Source: Nostoc sp. KVJ20 (GTDB lineage: Bacteria; Cyanobacteriota; Cyanobacteriia; Cyanobacteriales; Nostocaceae). From it: DNA of 41,719 nt. Below are positions 17,711 through 26,779 of the stretch, piece after piece. Made by a program: the position numbers and the translations under genes. The notes beneath the pieces are model-generated. The model was not told where the DNA came from and did no database searches. It worked only from the letters and a program-made list of their open reading frames with translations. The stretch spans positions 1 through 41,719 of the forward strand of contig NZ_KV757593.1 in the NCBI RefSeq assembly GCF_001712795.1, in the 5' to 3' direction. Position 1 is the first letter of the stretch. Each line of letters begins with the position of its first letter.

Positions 17711-18334
17711 TCAGCGACTCATTGCAAAAATCTGTTCAGCCGTTAAGGGAATGTTCGGAAACAATCTAGAATCAATTCGATCATGCCCTCGAAACACCTT
17801 CGGGGGTAAATACTCTGCATCTTCAAGTTGGTAGATTGTAATGGTTGGCTGCTTGGGAGAGCCAATGAACCGAATGCCACCAAAAGCAGCATAGTCCACA
17901 ATGATGTACTCGAAAACGCCCAAGTCCTCATATTCAGCAAGTTTTGTCAGATAGTAGTCTTTCCAGTTGTTGCTAACAACCTCAATGATTCCGGGTGGTG
18001 GAATATATGCAGCAGCAGAACTAGAGATCGTTTTCATCCTCTGCCATTCAACTCTTGCAAATATGACAATATCTGCTTTCCGGCTTTTTTCCTTTTCGCC
18101 TGGTGCTGTTTTGAGCCGAACCTGCTTGGACTGGCGCGATACGTAAGGCAGGTCATTTTCTTGGCAGTGATTTTCTAAGTAAGCACACAGTCGCTCGATC
18201 AAATCCTCATGATTTGCATTTGATTCTGATAATGGCACGGGAATCCCATCCAATAGTTCAAACTCTCTGCCTGAACCATCGTCCCAGGAAAGAAATTCTT
18301 CAAAAGTCAGTGGTTGTGTGACGGTTGCGTACAT
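17711..18334 (-). CDS. Uma2 family (PD-(D/E)XK nuclease-like) protein
   Basis: A 207-residue protein of the Uma2/DUF820 family, very abundant in cyanobacteria and of restriction-endonuclease-like fold; its function is not established. Visible signatures are the N-terminal TFEEFLSWDD block, ADIVIF (acidic residue of the core), IIEVVSNNWKDYYLTKLAEYEDLGVFEYIIVDY (Glu and Lys of the core) and the C-terminal LTAEQIF. I chose the ATG at 18334 because the sequence then starts MYATVTQPLTFEEF as in relatives; the frame is open to a TTG at 18379. It is paralogous to the Uma2 gene at 40151, sharing the FIG-x-PKQPT block. Many Uma2 genes travel with repeats and mobile DNA. Confidence 0.88.
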   Translation of the reverse strand: MYATVTQPLTFEEFLSWDDGSGREFELLDGIPVPLSESNANHEDLIERLCAYLENHCQENDLPYVSRQSKQVRLKTAPGEKEKSRKADIVIFARVEWQRMKTISSSAAAYIPPPGIIEVVSNNWKDYYLTKLAEYEDLGVFEYIIVDYAAFGGIRFIGSPKQPTITIYQLEDAEYLPPKVFRGHDRIDSRLFPNIPLTAEQIFAMSR

Positions 18335-18610
18335 CGCCCTTGCTCTCTTGCTGACGGGTACTTTACTCAATGCTACCAAGATGTATAGCTTTGTCTATAA
18401 GTCCTGCTTGATTTTCCTGCCGTAGTTCTGAAACAACGGCTTGAGGTTGGGTAATGGAAGGCGATGTCTATGACGGGCTACGCCTACGCAATTGGTGAGT
18501 GTAGGTTTGGTTCTAATGAAAAGAGGAAAAAGAGAAATGCAGCGAAGCTATTAGCCAAACACTTCGATCTTAATATAAGAACATAAGAACGCTTGAACAA
18601 CAAACACACG

Positions 18611-18844
18611 ATGCGGATTACACCTGACGGTCAGATTACCATCCCTCCTGAAATCCGAGAGGTGCTAAACATTTCTCCTGACGTAGAATTAGCATTTGAA
18701 ATCGAAGGTGATCGTCTCTACCTCAAGAAAATACAACCTACCGATAAAATCTCAACGTGGATTGACACTATGCGGGGTTGCGCTGCTGGAAACCTCACTA
18801 CCGAACAAATTATAACCCTCACCCGTAGCGACAAAAATCCATGA
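18611..18844 (+). CDS. AbrB/MazE-type antitoxin
   Basis: A 77-residue protein with an N-terminal swapped-hairpin DNA-binding domain (MRITPDGQITIPPEIREVLNI) and a short C-terminal tail that would clamp the toxin. The ATG at 18611 is my preferred start; a TTG at 18593 would add six residues. The stop overlaps the ATG of the PIN gene by 4 bp (ATGA at 18841-18844), the standard arrangement for an antitoxin-toxin pair, so the two are translationally coupled. By analogy it represses its own promoter, which would lie in 18480-18590. Confidence 0.88.
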   Translation: MRITPDGQITIPPEIREVLNISPDVELAFEIEGDRLYLKKIQPTDKISTWIDTMRGCAAGNLTTEQIITLTRSDKNP

Positions 18845-19245
18845 CCGTCTTGGTAGACAGCAACGTTATCCTCGACATTCTGACCAACGATCCCAACTGG
18901 TTTGATTGGTCAGCCTTTCAACTAACAACCTATGCCCGTCAAGACCAACTTGCCATCAATCCCATCATCTACGCTGAGATTGCCATCGGCTTTCCTAGAG
19001 AACAGGAACTCATCACTGCGTTGCCAGAAGATATGTTTCAACGTCTCTCTTTACCTTGGGATGCGGCATTCCTAGCAGGTCAAAGTTTTCTTAACTACCG
19101 TCGTCGTGGTGGCGCCAGAACCTCCCCATTGCCTGATTTTTACATTGGTGCCCATGCTAGTACTGCTAATTTGCCTCTCATTACCCGCGATGTCAATCGC
19201 TATTGCACCTACTTTCCCGACGTTAGGCTCATTTCACCTGAATAG
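18841..19245 (+). CDS. PIN-domain toxin (VapC-like ribonuclease)
   Basis: A 134-residue PIN-domain protein. The four acidic residues expected for metal-dependent RNA cleavage are present: Asp6 in VLVDSNVILD, Glu46 in IIYAEIA, Asp99 in LPDFYIGAHA and Asp117 in LITRDVNRY. It overlaps the AbrB-type antitoxin by 4 bp. VapC toxins cut tRNA or rRNA and stop translation when the antitoxin is lost. The target here is not readable. It converges with the large WD40 gene, whose stop is only 20 bp away. Confidence 0.93.
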   Translation: MTVLVDSNVILDILTNDPNWFDWSAFQLTTYARQDQLAINPIIYAEIAIGFPREQELITALPEDMFQRLSLPWDAAFLAGQSFLNYRRRGGARTSPLPDFYIGAHASTANLPLITRDVNRYCTYFPDVRLISPE

Positions 19246-19264
19246 CCATCCGCAAATTTCTCCA

Positions 19265-22200
19265 TCATCTACCAGAACATAAGGCGCGTTCGCCCCTGGC
19301 GTTGGCGGAGCCATCGCTTTTCATTAGCTTCTGATTAGTCTGCAAATAATCATGCAGCAAATCGCAACCCCGTGCTAGTAATTTTTCCAGTTGGATATCT
19401 GCTAAATTCTGGAAAATCACTGTACCATTACCACTACCCGCAGCCAGAGTCTTTCCGTCAGGACTGAAACTAACGCTGGTTAACTCTTGCTTATCACCTT
19501 TCAAAGCAATCAGTAATGTCCCTTCTCGGTTCCAAATCCTCACTTTGTCATCACTGCTAGCTGCTAGAGTCTTGCCGTCGGGGCTAAAACTGACACTGAT
19601 GAAACTATCACCATCGCCTGTAAGGTTACTTAGCAAATTACCGTCTCGATTCCAAATCTTCACCGTGCTATCAATACTAACTGAGGCAATGCTTTGACTA
19701 TCAGGCGACCAAGCAACCCCATTTACTCGGCGGCTATGACCAGCTAATGTGTATAGTAATTTACCCTCTACACTCCAGATTTTCACGTTTTTATCATCAC
19801 TGGCTGAGGCTAACAATTTCCCATCAGGGCTAAAACTTACCCAATTCACTGCATCTTGATGTCCTTGCAGGGTGTTAAGTAGTATACCGTTTCGACTCCA
19901 AAGTTTTACTGTTTTATCTTTACTAGCCGAGGCAATTATTTGACCATTAGGCGACCAAGCTACACTCAAGACGGTATCATTATGACCCTGTAATGTCTTG
20001 AGCAGTTTACCGTTGCGGCTCCAAAGCTTCACTGTTTTATCTTTACTAGCCGAAGCGATCGCTTTACCATCAGGACTGAAACTAACTCCCCAAACTTGAC
20101 CCTGATGCCCCGTAAAACTACGGAGAAGTTTACCCTCTCGATTGAAAAGTTTTACAGTTTTGTCTCGACTGGCTGCGGCTAAAGTGCGACCTCCAGGGCT
20201 AAAACTGATGCTAGTAACCCAGTCATCATTAGCTTTGGGCTTTCGCAGTAACACATCGTCCCAACGCCAGAGTTTTACAGTTTTATCCCGACTGGCAGAA
20301 GCCAAGGTACGACCATCTGGGCTGAAACTGACACTGTTAACCCAATTATTATGTCCCTTCAGGGTTCCCAGCAGGACACCTTGAGAACTCCAAAGTCTGA
20401 TTGTCTCGTCAGTACTTGCAGAAGCGATCGTGTTACCATCACGGCTAAAACTGACGCTGGTAACTCCAGCACTATGCCCCGACAAGGTTCGCACTAGCTT
20501 ACCCTCTAGATTCCACAGTTTAATTGTTTGGTCTAAACTAGCAGAAGCAATAGTTTGACCATCAGTTGACCAAGCTAGACTCAAGACTGCATCATTATGC
20601 CCTGAGAAGGTTTTGAGCAACTCACCATTCCGACTCCAAAGCTTAATGGTGTTGTCAGCACTCCCGGAAGCAATAGTTTGACCATCAGTTGACCAAGCAA
20701 CGCTCAAAACTGCACCATTATGTCCCTGCAAGGTTTTGAGTAATTTACCGTCCTGACTCCAAATTTTTACTGTCTTATCTGTACTCGCTGAAGCAATGAG
20801 TTGACCATCTTTACTGAAACTAACACTATTCACTACACCCTGATGCCCTAAAAGAGTAGCAAGCAGTTGACCCTCTCGACTCCAAAGTTTTACTGTCTTA
20901 TCTTGGCTAGCGGAAGCAATGATTTGACTATCAGGGCTGAAACTGACGCTATTAACTACATCTTGATGCCCCGACAAGGTTTTGACCAAGCTGCCATCGG
21001 GACGCCAGAGATTGATTGTAGTGTCTGCACTAGCTGAGGCAATTAAAGACCGATGGCTTTGCCAACCCCAAGGGGGAACGCTACTAAACGTAGCACTATT
21101 TACCCCAGATATATGCCCGTCGAAACGATTATATTCTCTCAACCCGGAAACTGCTTGATAAAGCGCGGTCTGTACTTGCTCTTTTGTATAGGAATCTACC
21201 CAGACTGTTTGTTGTAATTTTCTCCCCGCTTTTAAACCTTCCTTTAAAGCATCAATACCTTTTTGGGATGCAAAGAGGGCTTCACTGGATGCACTAAGGG
21301 TTTTAATTTCGCTATCAACTGCTGTCACTATAGAAACACTCAATCCTAATATGGCCAGAACGGAAGCAGTTAGGGCTATTTTCAACGAACGATTTAATTG
21401 AGCTTCACTGAGTCTTTGTTTCTTTTGACTTTCTGCTAGTTTTGCTGTTAACTCTTTTTCTTTGAGTTCAGCTCGTAATTGCTCAATTTCTAATTGACTC
21501 AATTCTTCCCGCTTGTGTAATTCCCGCAATTCTGTTAATAAATCTAATCCCTGTTGGGGATGAGAATCTACCAATTTGGATCGCTGCTTATTTTGGCTAA
21601 GTTCGCTCTTAAGTCTCTCAATCTCAGCTTTACTTTGTTCTACTTTATAACGCAACTGATTTAGTTGTACTTGTAAGCTAGATTCTTGTTGTTGCAGGTA
21701 ACGAATCAAGTCTACTAAATAATCATGAATCAATTGATAGCGTTCTGGTACATCTGGAAATAGAACCACTAAACCAGAGCGCACTAAAATGTCTAATACT
21801 AACTCTAATTTGCCAGCATCTTCTAACTCTGCTAGCTGCGCCGCTAATTCAGCACGAGTTTTAAAAGGTCGGTTGTTACTTTCATCTGTTAATAAGTATA
21901 AGACGAGTAACGCGGCTCGTTCATTTTCTGGGCCACAGTCTTTAATCAGTTCCTTAAGATATCGCTCAATGAGTTTGTTCGGTCTATACGGCTGATATTC
22001 TTCTAGTGTAGTAATGCGTTCATCTTGAATTTGCGCTCCCACAACTTGCAACTCAATGGGGCGAACTTCACCAAATTCTGTAGATAAATCTTCGATTAAA
22101 GCATCAATTAAAGCAGGTTCTAAATTAAACTGCGATCGCTCGGTCAATTTTCGGATAATTGCTTTGGCATATTCTGGCGAAAAATTATTTAACTGATAGC

Positions 22201-24451
22201 GGATATGCTTGTCGAGAATATTGTTATTAATCGCTTCTAGTGCCGAAAGATGTTTAAAGTCTAATAACCGATGTAAATAATCTTCTCGCAAGGAAAGGAT
22301 GACTTTGACAAATGGTATTTTGAGGCAATCGCTAATAAATTTATCAAACTCTTGCTTCTGATTGCGATCGCTATAACCAAAGAAAAATTCTTCAAACTGG
22401 TCAAAAATGATAACTGTGATCAGATGGTTATCAGCATTTTCTTTGAGTTGTTGTAAAATTCTGACAATGGTAATAGGTGTTTCAGAGTAGGGCAAAGCCT
22501 CTGCTTCAATGGCTGCTTCTGGCTTGATATCAGCGTAAACGGCAAGGGATGCGTCACTAGACATCGCCTCACTCAAAGATTTGCCTAATTCCCGTGCCCA
22601 ATCGGTATAAACTTGTAGTACCACAGGCACAGCTATTTGATCGCCAATGGCTCGATTTTGCAGGGCTGGAACTAAACCCGCTGTGACGGTAGAACTTTTA
22701 CCCACCCCTGATTGACCATGAATCACCGTCAACTTTTGATCGGCGCGGCTAATTCTGCCAATTAAGTTATTAATATCACGCTCTCGACCAGAAGCCGCAA
22801 TTTCTAAAGCGACGCTGCTGCTACCAGAATGTGACATCAATGCTGGGTTTGTCGCCTGTCTTTGGGGTTGCAAGCGACCTGCACCGATAAAAGCCCGAAA
22901 ACCGTACTGCTGCTCAACAGAACGCCGTTTCTGTCGAATGTAATAGGCTTCCAAATAGCGCCCTTCTTCAAAGTATAGCGATCGCAGTGTCCGCAATAAG
23001 CGAATATAACGATGGGCATCGTATTGATGGGCACTACTTTCTAATGCTGATGACAGTTCTTTTGTTGCCTTGTCTAAATATTCACGAGCGACTTCTAGCT
23101 CACCTAAATTTCGCTGTGCTTTCGCCAATACTAAATAAGAAATTTGCCCCAGCAGTAAGGGAAATAAGCAGTTATAAGGGTCATTGTGCTTTTGCGCTTC
23201 ACCTAATTTCAGCAGTGATACGTGTGCTAAGATACTCGCCTGTACCCACCGCGACTGCTGCACAGCCACTTGCGCGAGAAAACCGTAGTCACAAGCTAAT
23301 TGGATTTGACTACCATAAGTTTGATGTAACTCCAAAGACTTTTGAGCAACAGTCTGCAACTCTTCCCACTCTTGCAGATATTGCAAAACCTCTGCAAGTT
23401 GATTAATAAATCCAGCAACTATATCTAAACGTCCAGCCACCTGCAAGATATTTAAGCATTGCTGAAAATAAGATTTTGCTGTGTACCAATGGCGGCGATT
23501 TTCTGTTTGATTTTGTTCTGCAAAACGGCAATAACACAGCCCAATATAAAATAGCAAAATTCCCTGTCGCAGAAGTAGAGGAGATGGGCGATTAGGAGGC
23601 ATAGGGAAAGAAAATACTCCCTCTCCCTCCCCTGCTCCCCCTGCTTCCCCTGCTCTCTTATCCCCTATCTCCGCAAGCTTTTGCCAAACTTGCAAGCTTT
23701 GCTGAAAATGGCTTAAAGCTGTATTGATGCGATCACTAATATAATTATCTAGACCAAAAACAAATTCTAAACTAGCGTATAATTCTGGCTCTAAGGTAAT
23801 ACCACGATTGTGCAACTCTTTAATGGCAAAGTGCAGTTCATAACTATGTTTCCAGACTTGCTCCACAGTGGAATAATGCTTTGCAACTTGAGGAGGTTGG
23901 TGTTGTGCAGTATCGGTTGGTAATACCGTAGCAAATAAAGAGTCAGTTTCCTGTTGCAGAAATTGCCGCAATGATTGAGTTGTCATTTCAAACCGAATCG
24001 GTGTAGCCGCCCAACTAGCAAAATCTGGTGCTAAACGGACTACCTTTTGCAACACTTCTTCATTCACCCACAAAATCATTGGAAATGGGTGACGCTTGCG
24101 AAATTCATCCCGAATATGATTGATAGACCTCAGTAAATCATCGATTCCATCTACTGACTCTAAACCCAAAATCATCAACGCCGATGGCGGATTAGCTTCA
24201 GTTACCAGTTGTAAATGAATACTTGTGTAAAGGCTTCTAGCATTATGCGGCAGAACTACCTTTTGAATTTGGTGTACTCCTGAAGAGAGTTCTTCGAGTC
24301 GTTGCAGCATAAGTTCTTGCAAAACTCGATAATTGCAGCACACCAAAACCAGGGAGAATTGACCGCTAGAAAGGGCAATTGCTCTCCCCAAACTTCGCAA
24401 AGCTCGCTCGTTAGCTACTCTTACATCTACTTGTGGGTGTCGTTCAACCAT
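19265..24451 (-). CDS. STAND-type NTPase with TPR-like region and 14 WD40 repeats
   Basis: A 1728-residue protein. Order: an N-terminal P-loop-like domain without a usable Walker A (about 1-180, MILWVNEEVLQKVVRLAPDF region); helical TPR-like repeats (about 195-510); a STAND NTPase (about 560-920) with Walker A GQSGVGKSS near 578 and Walker B IIFDQFEEFFF near 682; a winged-helix-like segment ending YQLIHDYLVDLIRYL; a coiled coil (about 930-1015); a membrane segment (about 1022-1043); and 14 WD40 repeats (about 1110-1680), enough for two seven-bladed propellers. STAND proteins act as ligand-gated oligomerising switches, and the WD40 part is the usual sensor. Its start overlaps the upstream ATPase gene by 25 bp. 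Repeat-derived stretches occur near 23610-23675 and at the extreme C-terminus. Confidence 0.92.
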   Translation of the reverse strand: MVERHPQVDVRVANERALRSLGRAIALSSGQFSLVLVCCNYRVLQELMLQRLEELSSGVHQIQKVVLPHNARSLYTSIHLQLVTEANPPSALMILGLESVDGIDDLLRSINHIRDEFRKRHPFPMILWVNEEVLQKVVRLAPDFASWAATPIRFEMTTQSLRQFLQQETDSLFATVLPTDTAQHQPPQVAKHYSTVEQVWKHSYELHFAIKELHNRGITLEPELYASLEFVFGLDNYISDRINTALSHFQQSLQVWQKLAEIGDKRAGEAGGAGEGEGVFSFPMPPNRPSPLLLRQGILLFYIGLCYCRFAEQNQTENRRHWYTAKSYFQQCLNILQVAGRLDIVAGFINQLAEVLQYLQEWEELQTVAQKSLELHQTYGSQIQLACDYGFLAQVAVQQSRWVQASILAHVSLLKLGEAQKHNDPYNCLFPLLLGQISYLVLAKAQRNLGELEVAREYLDKATKELSSALESSAHQYDAHRYIRLLRTLRSLYFEEGRYLEAYYIRQKRRSVEQQYGFRAFIGAGRLQPQRQATNPALMSHSGSSSVALEIAASGRERDINNLIGRISRADQKLTVIHGQSGVGKSSTVTAGLVPALQNRAIGDQIAVPVVLQVYTDWARELGKSLSEAMSSDASLAVYADIKPEAAIEAEALPYSETPITIVRILQQLKENADNHLITVIIFDQFEEFFFGYSDRNQKQEFDKFISDCLKIPFVKVILSLREDYLHRLLDFKHLSALEAINNNILDKHIRYQLNNFSPEYAKAIIRKLTERSQFNLEPALIDALIEDLSTEFGEVRPIELQVVGAQIQDERITTLEEYQPYRPNKLIERYLKELIKDCGPENERAALLVLYLLTDESNNRPFKTRAELAAQLAELEDAGKLELVLDILVRSGLVVLFPDVPERYQLIHDYLVDLIRYLQQQESSLQVQLNQLRYKVEQSKAEIERLKSELSQNKQRSKLVDSHPQQGLDLLTELRELHKREELSQLEIEQLRAELKEKELTAKLAESQKKQRLSEAQLNRSLKIALTASVLAILGLSVSIVTAVDSEIKTLSASSEALFASQKGIDALKEGLKAGRKLQQTVWVDSYTKEQVQTALYQAVSGLREYNRFDGHISGVNSATFSSVPPWGWQSHRSLIASASADTTINLWRPDGSLVKTLSGHQDVVNSVSFSPDSQIIASASQDKTVKLWSREGQLLATLLGHQGVVNSVSFSKDGQLIASASTDKTVKIWSQDGKLLKTLQGHNGAVLSVAWSTDGQTIASGSADNTIKLWSRNGELLKTFSGHNDAVLSLAWSTDGQTIASASLDQTIKLWNLEGKLVRTLSGHSAGVTSVSFSRDGNTIASASTDETIRLWSSQGVLLGTLKGHNNWVNSVSFSPDGRTLASASRDKTVKLWRWDDVLLRKPKANDDWVTSISFSPGGRTLAAASRDKTVKLFNREGKLLRSFTGHQGQVWGVSFSPDGKAIASASKDKTVKLWSRNGKLLKTLQGHNDTVLSVAWSPNGQIIASASKDKTVKLWSRNGILLNTLQGHQDAVNWVSFSPDGKLLASASDDKNVKIWSVEGKLLYTLAGHSRRVNGVAWSPDSQSIASVSIDSTVKIWNRDGNLLSNLTGDGDSFISVSFSPDGKTLAASSDDKVRIWNREGTLLIALKGDKQELTSVSFSPDGKTLAAGSGNGTVIFQNLADIQLEKLLARGCDLLHDYLQTNQKLMKSDGSANARGERALCSGR

Positions 24452-25758
24452 GATTTAAATTTTTCCGTCTCTGCTAAAACTGGGTTGACGGCAAACCAAG
24501 CTCCCTGATGATCGCGGTATTCAAATACAAATAAACTTCGCAATAGAGTGTGGTATTCTATATCACCTCTAACCCTCTGCTGCTGCACTACCTGAAAGAT
24601 TAATTCCCACTCATGGGGATCGATGGCGTTGGCTCGGTAATCTCGCTGTCTTTGAATCACCAAATCGACACATTCCCGTTCAAATGGTGGATCTTGTTCT
24701 CGCAGACAGTCAAATAACAACCCCAGTAAGTCGCGGACATGACCACCACTAATCAGGCATAACCGATCTAGGGTTTCCAGACTATCAAACACTTCTGTAA
24801 TTAAGCCTAACCGATCGCTTGGCAAAATGTCTGGAAAAGCTCTAGCTAGCACCATTTGCCGCAACATTGTTAGCCCTTGCGGAAAAATCTCGCCAGAGCG
24901 TAGACGCACGGGTATCATCGGTAATACTTTTGGTGCGACTCCTCCCCCTAAACGATGCTGAAGTTCGGCGCTATCGTTGGAGAAAGTCAGAGCTAAAGGA
25001 ATAGTATAGACTACATGACAATTTAGTTTGCGTAACTGTTCGCCACGCTGAATAAACAAGTATTCTGGTAGCGATCGCCCCGATGGTAAAGGTCGAATTG
25101 CAACTCTATCCAAGTTATCAACAATTACCACCAATCCTTTTTTTCCCCTGGTTTTCAGTTCCTTGGTGGCACGTTCTAGCAATTCTTGATTAATTGCCTG
25201 TAAAATATTTGCTGTTCGGGGTTCTAGATAATCTCTTAACCGCCGCCGCAATTGGGGACTTTCTTTAGTTTTAGCGGTAATTTTGGCAATCCCCACAGAC
25301 AACTCTGCTTCTACTCCAAAGTCAATTGGTGTTTGCAGAAAATCCACAAGTTCACCAAATAACTTGGTAAAGTAGGTAGGCTTGAGACTGATTCTCATAG
25401 CTTCTAAGCTTTCACTTACCTGACCTGCGATCGCCAACAAAATATCAGTCACATCCACATCGGCCATTTCTAAGACATGGGTAGACTCAAAGTATACTAC
25501 ATGAAATTGCTGCACTTCTAATTCAGCTTTGAGGCGCAACAACTCCGTTGATTTACCACAGCCGAGATGTCCGGTAAATAGCTGACAAGTTGGTATATCC
25601 GGCGAAATTCTCGCGATCGTCCGCTGTAAAGCTTCGATGATTTTACCACCCCGCACCGCAGCAAAATCGATATAGTATCGGCGATCGCTAGGGTTTCCTA
25701 TGATTAGAGGTCTGCTCGGATTGCAAGCCTGATAAAATCTTTCTAAATCTAGGAGCAT
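24427..25758 (-). CDS. AAA/STAND-like P-loop ATPase, partner of the WD40 protein
   Basis: A 443-residue soluble ATPase. Walker A is FTGHLGCGKST (residues 61-71) and Walker B is LVVIVDNLDRV (about 209-219). There is an arginine-rich helical lid, and a C-terminal part (VFEYRDHQGAWFAVNPVL) of the kind that ends many KAP/AAA-like regulatory ATPases. No catalytic effector domain or membrane segment is visible. The gene is first in a two-gene operon, and its stop lies 25 bp inside the next gene, so production of the two is tightly coupled. I infer that the ATPase controls or assembles with the WD40-STAND protein. Whether this is signalling or defence is not shown. Confidence 0.85.
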   Translation of the reverse strand: MLLDLERFYQACNPSRPLIIGNPSDRRYYIDFAAVRGGKIIEALQRTIARISPDIPTCQLFTGHLGCGKSTELLRLKAELEVQQFHVVYFESTHVLEMADVDVTDILLAIAGQVSESLEAMRISLKPTYFTKLFGELVDFLQTPIDFGVEAELSVGIAKITAKTKESPQLRRRLRDYLEPRTANILQAINQELLERATKELKTRGKKGLVVIVDNLDRVAIRPLPSGRSLPEYLFIQRGEQLRKLNCHVVYTIPLALTFSNDSAELQHRLGGGVAPKVLPMIPVRLRSGEIFPQGLTMLRQMVLARAFPDILPSDRLGLITEVFDSLETLDRLCLISGGHVRDLLGLLFDCLREQDPPFERECVDLVIQRQRDYRANAIDPHEWELIFQVVQQQRVRGDIEYHTLLRSLFVFEYRDHQGAWFAVNPVLAETEKFKSWLNDTHK

Positions 25759-26053
25759 AACTAATCTAGTTCACTCAGGAATAGGGATGACAAAATCTGC
25801 TGAATAAATATATTGATTTTAGGGAATTTATCTCTTAATTTAAGTACATTTCAATCAAACTACTAACTAAACTAGCAGCATTCCGGATAATTGTTCATAT
25901 CTGAAGTTTGATATGACACATAATAATCCTGATATTTTAGTTGAAGTAAGCAGAAATACTACTATAAGTACAAATAGCAAAAATCCCTAATATTAAATAA
26001 GTTACTCTTATGAATATTAAAAATATCCAGCACAAAAAAAGGTACGTCAAGTA

Positions 26054-26094
26054 CAATTTTGTAACGCTATTAAATATATAGCGGTACAAAATTG
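26054..26094. repeat. Long imperfect hairpin
   Basis: CAATTTTGTAACGCTAT (26054-26070) and ATAGCGGTACAAAATTG (26078-26094) pair over 17 bp with one mismatch around a 7-base loop. It lies in the roughly 1-kb gap upstream of the ATPase operon and contains the TATAGCGGT sequence that also forms the ends of the element at 30775-30868. It may be a relict of the same transposable-element family. Confidence 0.55.
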
Positions 26095-26146
26095 CATGTA
26101 ATATAGACCATAAGCGGGATAAAAACACGCTAGCGCCAGAAAACGA

Positions 26147-26187
26147 AGCGATGCCTGTGGCAAACTTCTCTAGGAGAGGCTACACCA
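26147..26187. repeat. Dispersed GCGATGCCTGTGGCAA-type repeat
   Basis: This stretch matches the small repeat carried in frame inside the Uma2 gene near 40695 (GCGATGCCTGCGGCAACC). It is continuous with a CTTCTCTAGGAGAGG palindrome. It is a palindromic dispersed repeat of the Nostoc type, with no coding role here. Confidence 0.5.
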
Positions 26188-26296
26188 ATACTAACGCCGC
26201 GCAGATGGAGGAGCTATTAACATTACTAATATAAAATAAACCGTCGTATTCCCAGCAGTTAGAACTACGCGACCGGATTCTGGGTTTACTTCTAAA

Positions 26297-26620
26297 AGGA
26301 TGTTTTAAAAGTGGTTGGCTGTAATTTTAGGCACTTTTAGATCCCTCCAACCCCCTTAAAAAGGCTACGGTGTACATACAAGTCTAATTACCCCCCTTAA
26401 TCCCCCCGATGCATTGGGGGGAAATAGAAAATCCAGTTCCCTCCCCTTTGCAAGGGGAGGGTTAGGGTGGGGTAAAAACTTGGTTAATCCGCTATTTCAG
26501 ACTTGTGTGTACACCGTAGCCTTAAAAAGGGGGAAAATCTCTAAAAGTCCCCCTTTTTAAGGGGGATTTAGGGGGATCTAAAACATTTTGCTACCGACTA
26601 GAAGACTTTTTAAACATCCT
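26297..26620. mobile_element. Outer MITE-like element with terminal inverted repeats, interrupted by a second element
   Basis: AGGATGTTTTAAAAGT at 26297-26312 is mirrored by ACTTTTTAAACATCCT at 26605-26620. Inside, TTTTAGATCCCTCC followed by CCCCC pairs with GGGGG followed by GGGGGATCTAAAA. Without the inner insertion (26363-26521 plus one target copy), the element would be about 158 bp of almost complete inverted symmetry. It encodes nothing. Confidence 0.65.
26363..26521. mobile_element. 159-bp MITE inserted in the outer element, with 7-bp target duplication
   Basis: Terminal inverted repeats begin GGCTACGGTGTACATACAAG and match over 23 bp with one mismatch (26363-26385 and 26499-26521). 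The flanks are identical: TTAAAAA at 26356-26362 and again at 26522-26528. Removing the element and one copy restores the continuous palindrome CCCCCTTAAAAAGGGGG. The interior holds GC-rich hairpins (CCCCCCGATGCATTGGGGGG; CCCTCCCCTTTGCAAGGGGA). It has no coding capacity. A decayed copy of one end lies at 26626-26646. Confidence 0.75.
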
Positions 26621-26779
26621 CTAAAAGACTTGTGTACACTGTAATCTCTAATAGACAATTATTGCTTACTTTAATAATCTCTTATTTATAACCCCCGACT
26701 GAATGCGAGGGTTGTTAATGCTGAAAAATTGATTTGTAATTTTGATTTTATTGGGATGCTGCTAATGGGGGTTCAGCTT

